Below, in pieces: positions 7,724-14,605 of a stretch of DNA of 17,745 bases. The translations under genes were made by a program, and so were the position numbers. Every line of letters starts with the position of its first letter. Position 1 is the first letter of the stretch. Below the pieces are notes generated by a model, which worked only from the letters and a program-made list of their open reading frames with translations, did not search any database and was not told where the DNA came from. This DNA is from Elusimicrobia bacterium CG03_land_8_20_14_0_80_50_18 (lineage in GTDB: Bacteria > CG03): positions 1,162-18,906 of the forward strand of contig PEUP01000059.1 in NCBI GenBank assembly GCA_002780705.1. Direction: 5' to 3'.

Positions 7724-7752
7724 TTGACAGCGAAAAATATTGTTGATAGGAT
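7724..7752 (+). promoter_or_regulatory. Strong sigma-70 promoter of rho
   Basis: Perfect TTGACA (7724-7729), 17-bp spacer, TAGGAT (7747-7752; four of six). It starts 32 bp after the glgP stop. The predicted transcription start near 7759 leaves an untranslated leader of about 230 nt before rho. Confidence 0.55.
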
Positions 7753-7758
7753 AAACGC

Positions 7759-7989
7759 TCCAAAGGAATAAAACCGCCGGAAGGATACGGAGAGTGGCGC
7801 GAGGCGGTTGTTCGGGATTGAACTTATTGAAAATTTCAAAAAGCGTTTTTGAGGATAACATTAAATACGGTACATGGTGACGGAACCTGACCGCGGTACA
7901 ACAAGATGATGTCAAATCGCAGGCTATGCCCGCGAGCGCTGAAACATTAATACCCGGTCAAAATCTGAAACAGGGTGACGGAGGAAGAA
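7759..7989 (+). promoter_or_regulatory. Long structured rho leader
   Basis: About 230 nt between the predicted start site and the rho ATG. It contains AACCGCC (7772-7778) complementary to GGCGGTT (7803-7809), enclosing AAGGA and a GTG codon. It also has the hairpin TCAAAAA-GCG-TTTTTGA (7836-7852) and an upstream open frame (7794-7880). Rho genes are known to be autoregulated by termination in their leaders in well-studied bacteria; a similar role here is inference. GGAGG (7980-7984) is the rho ribosome-binding site. Confidence 0.4.
7794..7880 (+). CDS. Possible 28-codon upstream ORF in the rho leader
   Basis: GTG at 7794 is preceded by AAGGA (7781-7785) with an 8-nt spacer and runs 28 codons to TGA at 7878-7880. 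The product starts MARGGCSGLN and ends NIKYGTW. Its ribosome-binding site and start codon lie in the loop of the AACCGCC/GGCGGTT stem, and the ORF body contains the A/T-stem hairpin at 7836-7852. This placement would let translation alter leader folding or Rho access. No homology is recognised; it could be a chance ORF. Confidence 0.25.
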   Translation: MARGGCSGLNLLKISKSVFEDNIKYGTW

Positions 7990-9327
7990 ATGTCTATTTA
8001 CACAGAAGAGAAATTGAAGGAGATGAAGCTGCCGGAGTTGAGGGAAACGGCCTTGGCGCTGGGTGTGGAAAACATCGCGAAGATGAAGAAACACGAGCTC
8101 GTGGAAGCTGTTTTAAAAGCCGGTGATAAGGAGCCTGATGCTCCCGCTAAAGACAGTCATCAGCCCGGCGGCAGGAACAGTCAGGACAATAATCAGAATG
8201 GCGCCGAGGATTATCCCAAGGAAGAGAAAGAGGGCTATCTGGAAATCCTGCCGGACGGATTCGGCTTTCTGCGCTCTTCGGACAACAGCTATCTTCCTTC
8301 AAACGAGGATGTGTATATCGCGCCGATGCTGATAAAAAAACTCAAGCTCCGCACGGGAGATTTTCTCCAGGGATACTGCAAACATCCTTCTGTGAACAGA
8401 GAGAAATATTACGCCATGGACAATATAGTGGCGGTCAATAACATGAAGCCGGAAGAGATTATGGGCCGCCCTAATTTTGACAAGCTTCAGCCGCAGTACC
8501 CGCATGAGCAGATCATTCTTGAAACCGACAGGCAGGGTATATCGGGTAGGATCATGGATCTTCTCACGCCCGTGGGCAAGGGCCAGAGAGGTTTGATAGT
8601 CGCGCCTCCCAGGACGGGCAAGACGATGCTGCTTCAGGCAATAGCCAACGGTATTACTCTCAATCATCCGGAGGTGACGCTCATCTGTCTCCTTATAGAC
8701 GAGAGGCCGGAAGAGGTGACGGACATGAGGATGAGTGTGAAGTCGGAGGTCGTGGCTTCCACTTTTGACGAAAGCCCCGCCCGGCACATACAGGTCTCGG
8801 ACATGGTGATTGAAAAAGCGAAACGCATGGTTGAAATGGGCAAGGATGTTGTGATACTGCTTGATTCTCTCACGCGTCTTGCCAGGGCTCACAACGCCCA
8901 GACGCCGTCTTCCGGAAGGGTGATGTCCGGGGGGCTGGAAACCACGGCTCTGCAGAAACCCAAAAAATTCTTCGGCACGGCGCGCAGCGTTGTTGACGGA
9001 GGGAGCCTGACGATAATAGCCACGGCGCTGATAGACACCGGATCCCGGATGGACGAGGTGATATTTGAGGAATTCAAAGGCACGGGCAATATGGAAATAA
9101 ACCTCTGCCGCGAACTCACCGACAGGCGCGTGTTCCCGACGATAGATATAACAAAGAGCGGCACGAGAAAAGAAGAACTGCTCCTGAGCGAGGAAGTGCT
9201 GAACAAGGTCTGGATACTCAGAAAACTCCTCGCCCGAGCCGATCATGTGGAAGCGATGGAATTCATAGTGGAAAAAATGAAGAAGACCTCTTCAAACGAG
9301 CAGTTTTTGAAATCCATGCAGTCGTGA
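7990..9327 (+). CDS. rho: Transcription termination factor Rho
   Basis: 445 aa from ATG 7990, chosen because GGAGG (7980-7984) lies 5 nt upstream; an in-frame GTG at 7975 has no such site. Rho is a hexameric RNA-dependent ATPase/helicase that releases transcripts from RNA polymerase. Order of domains: Rho_N helical domain (3-45, LKEMKLPELRETALALG), a polar Gln/Asn/Asp-rich linker (46-80), the cold-shock-like RNA-binding domain with DGFGFLRS (89-96), then the RecA-type ATPase. The ATPase shows Walker A APPRTGKT (205-212), catalytic-Glu segment LIDERPEEVTDM (235-246), Walker B VVILLDSLTR (287-296), Q-loop region GGSLTIIATAL (337-347) and R-loop KSGTRKEELLL (389-399). All key motifs are intact. 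It has its own promoter and long leader upstream. A mini-element and tRNA-Arg follow 13 nt after the stop. Confidence 0.98.
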   Translation: MSIYTEEKLKEMKLPELRETALALGVENIAKMKKHELVEAVLKAGDKEPDAPAKDSHQPGGRNSQDNNQNGAEDYPKEEKEGYLEILPDGFGFLRSSDNSYLPSNEDVYIAPMLIKKLKLRTGDFLQGYCKHPSVNREKYYAMDNIVAVNNMKPEEIMGRPNFDKLQPQYPHEQIILETDRQGISGRIMDLLTPVGKGQRGLIVAPPRTGKTMLLQAIANGITLNHPEVTLICLLIDERPEEVTDMRMSVKSEVVASTFDESPARHIQVSDMVIEKAKRMVEMGKDVVILLDSLTRLARAHNAQTPSSGRVMSGGLETTALQKPKKFFGTARSVVDGGSLTIIATALIDTGSRMDEVIFEEFKGTGNMEINLCRELTDRRVFPTIDITKSGTRKEELLLSEEVLNKVWILRKLLARADHVEAMEFIVEKMKKTSSNEQFLKSMQS

Positions 9328-9340
9328 AGACGCGCAATTT

Positions 9341-9345
9341 TTTAA
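9341..9345. repeat. Left target-site duplication TTTAA
   Basis: Direct copy of TTTAA immediately outside the left terminal inverted repeat; the matching copy is at 9506-9510. It lies in a T-rich stretch 13 nt after the rho stop. Confidence 0.6.
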
Positions 9346-9505
9346 CCCATTCTTTGCAATAGGAATGAAGAACCGAGACGGGAAAGATGCGTGCAGATTC
9401 TAAACAAAAAAGTGAGAGCATACTTATTGTATGGTCGAATCTTTTTTGTGACGAAGATGCGCGTATATTTTCCGTCGAATTCCGTTATCTATTGCAAAGA
9501 ATGGG
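9346..9505. mobile_element. Miniature inverted-repeat element (MITE-like), 160 bp
   Basis: Perfect 16-bp terminal inverted repeats CCCATTCTTTGCAATA (9346-9361) and its reverse complement (9490-9505), flanked on both sides by the direct repeat TTTAA (9341-9345, 9506-9510). This is the classical signature of a transposition event. The interior is non-coding and partly palindromic: GGAAT and ACGG blocks recur in inverted order inside each end, ACAAAAAAG (9404-9412) pairs with CTTTTTTGT (9441-9449), and CATAC-TTATT-GTATG (9419-9433) forms a tip hairpin. The RNA would fold into one long imperfect stem. No transposase is encoded here, so it would be mobilised in trans by an IS sharing these ends. 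Ends beginning CCC with an A/T-rich target recall IS1380/piggyBac-like elements, but the family is not established. Alternative: a fixed structured element rather than a mobile one. Confidence 0.7.
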
Positions 9506-9510
9506 TTTAA
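9506..9510. repeat. Right target-site duplication TTTAA
   Basis: Second copy of TTTAA, directly after the right terminal repeat and directly before the first base of mature tRNA-Arg (9511). Confidence 0.6.
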
Positions 9511-9584
9511 GCCCTCGTAGCGCAAATGGATAGAGCATCTCCCTGCGAAGGAGAAGGTTTCCCGTTCGAATCGGGACGAGGGCA
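9511..9584 (+). tRNA. tRNA-Arg, anticodon GCG
   Basis: Complete cloverleaf. The acceptor stem GCCCTCG (9511-9517) pairs with CGAGGGC (9577-9583). The D arm GCGC/GAGC has the loop AAATGGATA, giving A20, an arginine identity base. The anticodon stem TCTCC/GGAGA (9538-9542/9550-9554) holds loop CTGCGAA with anticodon GCG at 9545-9547. The T arm TCCCG/CGGGA has loop TTCGAAT. The discriminator base is A (9584). The 3' CCA is not encoded and must be added. Most bacteria read CGU/CGC with an ACG anticodon edited to inosine, so GCG is atypical. The gene abuts a mobile-element duplication upstream, and polX starts 6 nt downstream. Confidence 0.95.
9578..9582 (+). promoter_or_regulatory. polX Shine-Dalgarno embedded in the tRNA-Arg acceptor stem
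   Basis: GAGGG at 9578-9582 is 8 nt upstream of the polX ATG and is the only purine-rich ribosome-binding candidate; the six bases between the tRNA end and ATG are AAAAAT. These same bases form the 3' strand of the acceptor helix, so folded or processed tRNA would hide or remove the site. Confidence 0.5.
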
Positions 9585-9590
9585 AAAAAT

Positions 9591-11333
9591 ATGAAGAATA
9601 AGGAAATAGCCGGCAAGTTTTTAGAGATCGCCCATCTTCTGGAAATAAAAGGCGAAAACAGTTTTAAGATCAGGAGTTACGAAAAGGCCGCTGAGACAAT
9701 AGAGAGCCTTGATCACGACATAAAAGACGATTATATTTCCGGCAATCTTGAGGAGCTTGACGGCATAGGCAAGGGTATAGCCGCCAAGATCAGCGAATAT
9801 CTGAGCGCCGGAAAAATCACAAAACTTGAAGAGCTGAGAAAAGAGATACCGCGCGGACTTCTGGAAATGCTGAAGGTGCCCGGACTGGGGCCCGCCAAAA
9901 TACGCCTGATACACAAGGAACTCGGCATCAAAACCATGAGGGGGCTTGATATAGCCGCCCGCAGGGGTGAACTGGCGGCTCTGAGCGGCCTGGGAGAAAA
10001 GAGCGCCGCGAACATCCTTCGTGGTCTTGAAATAGCCAGCCGTCTGGACGGCAGGCTGCTCATGTCCACGGCGGAAAATATGGCGGACGATTTTCTTGAG
10101 GTTATCAGGAAGGACAAGAGCTGCCGTGCCGCTCTCGCCTGCGGCAGTGTGAGAAGAGGCTGTGAGACCGTAGGCGACATAGACCTTCTCGCTGTTTCGG
10201 AAACACCCGAAAAAATAATAGACACATTTGTCAAAATTGACGGCGTTGAGAAGGTGACATCCTCCGGCCCGACAAAAGCGAGCGTTTACAGCACCGGGGA
10301 TGTGCAGATAGACCTGCGTGTCGTGGCGCCCGCGTCCTTCGGCGCCGCCATGCTGTATTTCACCGGAAGCAAGGAGCACAACATAGCGCTTAGAAAGTGC
10401 GCGTCCGCCATGGGCTGCACGCTGAATGAATACGCTTTGAGCGATCAGAAATCAGGCGAATACAGAGCCGGTGAGACGGAGAAGGATGTGTATAAGCGCC
10501 TCGGCCTTGATTATATTCCCCCGGAACTCAGGGAAAACAGGGGCGAGATAGAACAGGCTTCCCGTCACGCTCTGCCATCTCTTATAGAGGCGAAAGATAT
10601 CAAGGGAGACCTTCATCTTCACAGCGTGTATTCCGACGGCGCCGTTGAAATCAGAGGCCTCGCCGCCAGGGCTTCGGAGCTGGGTTATGAATGGATAGGT
10701 TCCTGTGATCATTCAATGAGCCTGACGATAGCGCGCGGCCTGAGCGTAAAGAATCTGATGAAGAAAAAAAAGGAGATAGAGTCGCTCAATAAAACATCCC
10801 GTGTGCGAATTCTTTTCGGCGCGGAGGTGGACATACTCTCCGACGGCAGTCTGGACTACCCTGATGAAATACTCAAAGAGCTGGATGTCTGTCTGGGCGC
10901 GGTGCACGCGGTTTTCAACCAGAGTCCTGAGGTGCTGAACAAAAGAATTATGCGGGCCATGGACAATCCCTATCTTGATGTGCTGGCTCATCCCACGGCG
11001 CGTCTCATAGGGAAGCGCCCGCCCCTGGCTCTGGATATGGAAAAGGTCACGGCAAAAGCGGCCGAAAAAAATATAATCCTTGAGGTGAACGCTTTTCCCG
11101 ACAGGCGGGATCTGAAAGAGGAACACATACGCATGGCGCTTGCGAAAGGCGTGATGCTTTCTCTCGGCAGTGATTCGCACGCGCTTCATCACATGGACAA
11201 CATGAGATACGGCCTCATGAATCTCCGCAGGGCGGGATGCGGGAAGAGGGATGTGCTGAACACGAGGACGGCCGCTGAGCTGAGTAAAATAATCAGCTCC
11301 CGCCGCAGGAAGGCCAATGGCTATAGTGCGTAG
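9591..11333 (+). CDS. polX: DNA polymerase/3'-5' exonuclease PolX (family X with PHP domain)
   Basis: 580 aa, typical bacterial PolX length. Family X gap-filling polymerase fused to a PHP nuclease/phosphoesterase, acting in DNA repair. Domain order: the 8-kDa-like domain (1-75) with HhH DGIGKGIAAKI (57-67), a second HhH VPGLGPAKI (96-104) and a third LSGLGEKSAANIL (131-143). The palm follows with GSVRRG (185-190), metal ligands in GDIDLL (D196, D198) and D241 in QIDLRV, and YFTGSKEHN (256-264). The C-terminal PHP domain has DLHLHSVYSDG (340-350), CDHS (372-375), AEVDIL (411-416), VHAVFN (438-443), AHPTARLIGKR (466-476) and GSDSHA (526-531), so both catalytic centres look intact. The start MKNKEIA matches the family N-terminus. 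The start lies 6 nt after tRNA-Arg, and the 3' end overlaps the next gene by 17 bp. Confidence 0.96.
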   Translation: MKNKEIAGKFLEIAHLLEIKGENSFKIRSYEKAAETIESLDHDIKDDYISGNLEELDGIGKGIAAKISEYLSAGKITKLEELRKEIPRGLLEMLKVPGLGPAKIRLIHKELGIKTMRGLDIAARRGELAALSGLGEKSAANILRGLEIASRLDGRLLMSTAENMADDFLEVIRKDKSCRAALACGSVRRGCETVGDIDLLAVSETPEKIIDTFVKIDGVEKVTSSGPTKASVYSTGDVQIDLRVVAPASFGAAMLYFTGSKEHNIALRKCASAMGCTLNEYALSDQKSGEYRAGETEKDVYKRLGLDYIPPELRENRGEIEQASRHALPSLIEAKDIKGDLHLHSVYSDGAVEIRGLAARASELGYEWIGSCDHSMSLTIARGLSVKNLMKKKKEIESLNKTSRVRILFGAEVDILSDGSLDYPDEILKELDVCLGAVHAVFNQSPEVLNKRIMRAMDNPYLDVLAHPTARLIGKRPPLALDMEKVTAKAAEKNIILEVNAFPDRRDLKEEHIRMALAKGVMLSLGSDSHALHHMDNMRYGLMNLRRAGCGKRDVLNTRTAAELSKIISSRRRKANGYSA

Positions 11334-12939
11334 GGCAATAAATATTTTTCATACGGGGTCTTTGGTCGCGGCGGTGTGCGCGCTGTTATTGCTTCAGGGA
11401 TGCTCTTCGCAGCAGAGAAACCCTGATGCGGGTGAGACAATAGTGTTTGCGATGCTCGGCGACGCGTCGTACCTCAATCCCGTACTGGCGGGCGATTCCG
11501 CTTCGGCGGAAATCAACGATCTTGTTTACAACGGCCTGGTCAAATATGATAAGGATCTTGTTCTCGTCGGTGATCTGGCGCTGAGCTGGGAAGTGCGTGA
11601 CGGTGGCAAAACCATAATTTTCAAACTGAGAGAAAATGTGAAGTGGCACGACGGGCGGCCTTTCACAGCCGACGATGCGGTCTTCACCTATCAATGCCTT
11701 GTGAATCCGGATATCATCTCACCCCGCAGCGGCCGCTTCAAGATGATAGAGAGTGTGGAAGCCCCCGACGCTCACACGCTGGTCGTGAAATATTCCATGG
11801 CGTATTCTCCCGCGCTTGAATCATGGGGTTTGGGCATAATACCCAGGCACATATTCGATCAGGGCGACTTTGACAAGAATCCCGCCAACAGAAAGCCCGT
11901 CGGCACAGGAGCCTACAGGTTTGTCAAATGGGTGTCGGGCGAGCAGATAGTCCTGGAAAAAAATAGTGAATATTTTGAGGAGACGGGAAATATATCGAGG
12001 ATAATATACAGGATAATACCCGACAGCTCCGTGCAGTTCCTTGAGCTCAGGAAACAGGGCATAGACAGCATGGGCCTCACGCCGCATCAGTATAAATACA
12101 ACACGGACGATGAGGGCTTCAGCGGGAATTATAACAAATTTCGTTATCCGGCTTTTCAATACGCTTACATGGGATATAACCTCAAAAATCCGCTGTTTGA
12201 GGACAGGATAGTGCGGCGGGCAATAAGCCGGGCGATAGACAAAAAAGCAATAGTAGACGCGGTGCTTTTGGGATACGGCGGGCAGCTCCATTCCAATTAT
12301 CCGCCGTCTTCATGGGCGTATAATCCCGATGTGGAAAAATTCGGCTATGACCCCGCCCGGGCGATGGCGCTCCTTGATGAGGCCGGCTGGAAGGATTCCG
12401 ACGGTGACGGCTGGCGTGACAGGAACGGCCGGAAATTCGCCTTCACTCTTCTGACAAATCAGGGGAATAAGACGAGAGAGGAAGCCGCGACGATCATACA
12501 GTCTCAGCTCAAAGATGTCGGCATAGAGGTCAGCATAAGGATACTTGAATGGGCGACGCTGATAAACAGGCACATAGACCGGAGGGACTTTGACGCCGTT
12601 GTGCTGGGCTGGTCACTCGCGGTGGATCCCGACTGCTACTCGCTCTGGCATTCTTCGGAGGCGCGGGCGGGGGGTTTTAATTTTGTCTCATATAAAAATC
12701 CCGAAGTGGACGCTCTGATAGAGAAGGGACGCATGAGTTTTGACCGGGAGGAGAGAAAAATGATCTATGGCCGCATCCAGGAGCTGATAGCCGGCGATCA
12801 GCCATACTGTTTTCTTTACGCGCCGGATTCCCTGACTGTTGTCGCTTCGCGTTTCCGCGGGATAGAGCCGACGAGAGCGGGAATATCGCATAATTTCTTA
12901 AAATGGTATGTGCCTGAAGATTTGATAAAGTACAAATGA
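11317..12939 (+). CDS. ABC-transporter substrate-binding lipoprotein, family 5 (peptide/oligosaccharide type)
   Basis: 540 aa. Basic N-terminus, hydrophobic segment and lipobox LLLQGC with the lipidated Cys at residue 29, so it is anchored in the membrane facing the periplasm. The mature part is SBP_bac_5 (DppA/OppA-like): AMLGDASYLNPVLAGDSASAE, LVYNGLVKYD, LALSWEV, the diagnostic FKLRENVKWHDGRPFTADDAVFTY split near 90-115, PVGTGAYRFVKW, RRAISRAIDKKAIV, YDPARAMALLDEAGW and a C-terminal GGFNFVSYKNPEVDALI. These proteins capture oligopeptides, nickel or short sugars for an ABC importer. AGGAAGG just upstream and a 17-bp overlap with polX point to coupling. No permease or ATPase genes are nearby, so it is an orphan receptor or its partners lie elsewhere. 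Substrate not deducible. Confidence 0.92.
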   Translation: MAIVRRAINIFHTGSLVAAVCALLLLQGCSSQQRNPDAGETIVFAMLGDASYLNPVLAGDSASAEINDLVYNGLVKYDKDLVLVGDLALSWEVRDGGKTIIFKLRENVKWHDGRPFTADDAVFTYQCLVNPDIISPRSGRFKMIESVEAPDAHTLVVKYSMAYSPALESWGLGIIPRHIFDQGDFDKNPANRKPVGTGAYRFVKWVSGEQIVLEKNSEYFEETGNISRIIYRIIPDSSVQFLELRKQGIDSMGLTPHQYKYNTDDEGFSGNYNKFRYPAFQYAYMGYNLKNPLFEDRIVRRAISRAIDKKAIVDAVLLGYGGQLHSNYPPSSWAYNPDVEKFGYDPARAMALLDEAGWKDSDGDGWRDRNGRKFAFTLLTNQGNKTREEAATIIQSQLKDVGIEVSIRILEWATLINRHIDRRDFDAVVLGWSLAVDPDCYSLWHSSEARAGGFNFVSYKNPEVDALIEKGRMSFDREERKMIYGRIQELIAGDQPYCFLYAPDSLTVVASRFRGIEPTRAGISHNFLKWYVPEDLIKYK

Positions 12940-12949
12940 GGAGGTTTGT

Positions 12950-13474
12950 GTGTTGAAAAGATTGCTGGGTTTTCTGAATTTTTGTCTGGTCGCTACCCTG
13001 TCATTTTATTATCTGCAGCTCTGCGGGCTGTCCGTCAGGGAGTTTTTCGGCCTTGCCCCGCAGGTGTTTATACTCGCTCTGGCTTTCATTCTTCTTTTTG
13101 CCGGTGAAAACTTTATGAGGGCCTTCATCACACCGGCTCTCATTTATTACGGACTGTTCGGACTGTTCTTTTATCCATGGGCCGGCATTGATATGGCCAA
13201 TCAGGCCCTGCACGCGCTGCTTCTTCTCAACGCTGTTTATTTTCTCCTGTGTCTCGCTATAGGCTTTAAGGTTATGACGCTGGTCTTCGGCCTTGCTGTC
13301 GGCCTTGCCGCAGGTTCGGGATTAAGATTATATCAGACGGCTTTTTTGCAGAGCCATAAGGATCTTGTCAAAAAATATCTGCCGGCGGAACTGATGCCTC
13401 CCGAACAGAAAAAGCAGGCCGTCAAGCGGAACATAAGAACGCTTAGGTCCGTGGATGAACAATTTAAAGATTGA
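12950..13474 (+). CDS. Small multi-spanning membrane protein, unknown function
   Basis: 174 aa from GTG 12950; a TTG at 12953 is an equally possible start. GAGGAGG (12938-12944) is a strong ribosome-binding site that overlaps the stop codon of the preceding lipoprotein gene. About five hydrophobic segments are visible (roughly 6-26, 34-51, 58-76, 84-104, 107-124), rich in Leu/Phe/Tyr, followed by a polar, basic C-terminal tail of 45 residues (KKYLPAELMPPEQKKQ, then several Lys/Arg). I recognise no family. It does not look like an ABC permease: too short, and no EAA-type loop. Its position suggests an envelope role or simple co-expression in the operon. Confidence 0.75.
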   Translation: MLKRLLGFLNFCLVATLSFYYLQLCGLSVREFFGLAPQVFILALAFILLFAGENFMRAFITPALIYYGLFGLFFYPWAGIDMANQALHALLLLNAVYFLLCLAIGFKVMTLVFGLAVGLAAGSGLRLYQTAFLQSHKDLVKKYLPAELMPPEQKKQAVKRNIRTLRSVDEQFKD

Positions 13475-13510
13475 CGGCCGATAATGAATTCCGGCAAGGA
13501 AACAAAAACA

Positions 13511-14605
13511 ATGTCTTTCGGCCTTGGACGCATGAGAAGAGCTCTTGCGGGCGAGGGTTTCAAGCAGAATTTCAGATGCGTTCTTATCGCCGGCAGCACG
13601 GGGAAATCCCAGACGGCGGTCTTTACGGAGAAGCTGTTAATACACGCGGGTTTCAGCGTGGGCGCGTATCTTTCGCCCCATCTTGAACGCATAGGCGAGA
13701 GACTGCGCCTGAACGGCAAAGAAATTTCCGATTCTCTCTATTACAGCCGGATGAGGCGCCTGAAAAAATACTCTCTGACATATTTTGAGAGGCTGACCGC
13801 GGCGGCTTTCATGTATTTTATGGAGAAAAAAATCCAGTGGGCGGTTGTGGAAGTCGGCCTCGGCGGCAGGCTTGACGCGACCAATGTCCTGAAAAACGAG
13901 ATCGCTGTCATAACGGGGATATGCAGGGAGCACACCGATTATCTCGGCTCAAGCGTTGAGAAAATAGCCCGCGAAAAAGCGGGAATTATAAAAAAAGGAA
14001 GCCGGGTGATAACCCTCTGCGCAGGCGGGGCGGGAGAAGTGATAAAAAAAACAGCCGCGGGCAGGAACGCGTCTGTGATGCGGGCGCCGATACTGAAAAA
14101 CCCGTATAGCACTGCCTTCCTCGGCGAGAATTATTCTCTGGCAATGGCTGTGATGAAGTCCGCCGGCCTAAAGCCCGACAAAGATTATTTTCCGGAATAT
14201 ATTCTGCCCGCCCGTTTTGAGAGGAAAAAATACAAAGGGATAGATGTGATCCTTGACGGAGGGCACACGCTGGACGCATGGCGAGCGGTCAAGTCGGAGA
14301 TCAGTAAAATTCAGGGTCCCCGGGTCTGTGTTTTTTACGCGTTGAAAGACAAAAAGCTCGAAGAAATGCTATCATCTCCAGATGGGCTTTTTGAAAAGAT
14401 ATTCTGTTCGTCTTTTCCGCATGAGAGGCGCATGAGTGGAGATGAACTGATGAAAAGAACTGCCGGAACCGGCGTTGAAATCACTTCTTCCCCGGAGCGG
14501 AGTTTGAAGAAAGCCGTCTCGCTCGCGCCGAAGCTTATTCTGTGTTTCGGTTCGCTCATAGGCAGCGCCTATCTGAGGAAAAAAATATGGAGCGTAAAAA
14601 AATGA
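13511..14605 (+). CDS. Divergent FolC/Mur-ligase-family protein (folylpolyglutamate synthase-like)
   Basis: 364 aa from ATG 13511, preferred because AAGGA lies 10 nt upstream; an in-frame ATG at 13484 adds nine residues but has no clear site. FolC enzymes ligate glutamate to dihydropteroate or folates with ATP. Conserved: FGLGRMRRAL (3-12), SPHLERIGERLRLNG (55-69), VVEVGLGGRLDATNV (112-126), HTDYLG (141-146), EKAGIIKKG (155-163), FGSLIGSAYL (346-355). Deviating: the P-loop reads AGSTGKSQ (27-34) instead of AGTNGKGS; the LDGAHN motif is LDGGHT (248-253); and the segment between the central and C-terminal domains is short, with GENYSLAMA where relatives have a G-x-HQ-x-x-N-A motif. Length is well below the usual 410-440. 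It may be a reduced FolC or a ligase with another substrate. Overlaps the next gene. Confidence 0.8.
   Translation: MSFGLGRMRRALAGEGFKQNFRCVLIAGSTGKSQTAVFTEKLLIHAGFSVGAYLSPHLERIGERLRLNGKEISDSLYYSRMRRLKKYSLTYFERLTAAAFMYFMEKKIQWAVVEVGLGGRLDATNVLKNEIAVITGICREHTDYLGSSVEKIAREKAGIIKKGSRVITLCAGGAGEVIKKTAAGRNASVMRAPILKNPYSTAFLGENYSLAMAVMKSAGLKPDKDYFPEYILPARFERKKYKGIDVILDGGHTLDAWRAVKSEISKIQGPRVCVFYALKDKKLEEMLSSPDGLFEKIFCSSFPHERRMSGDELMKRTAGTGVEITSSPERSLKKAVSLAPKLILCFGSLIGSAYLRKKIWSVKK

Noticed and set aside
7836..7852. Terminator at TCAAAAA-GCG-TTTTTGA in the rho leader
   Set aside because: The T residues are inside an A/T-only stem and no U-tract follows, so it is not a normal intrinsic terminator.
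8299..9246. 315-codon open frame on the minus strand opposite rho
   Set aside because: It lies entirely antisense to a rho gene with all motifs intact, and its translation (many His/Arg/Phe, no motif) is what codon bias leaves on the opposite strand.
9328..9345. Intrinsic terminator for rho at the T-run before the mini-element
   Set aside because: Only a weak GTC/GAC hairpin lies upstream of the T stretch, which is too unstable to support a terminator.
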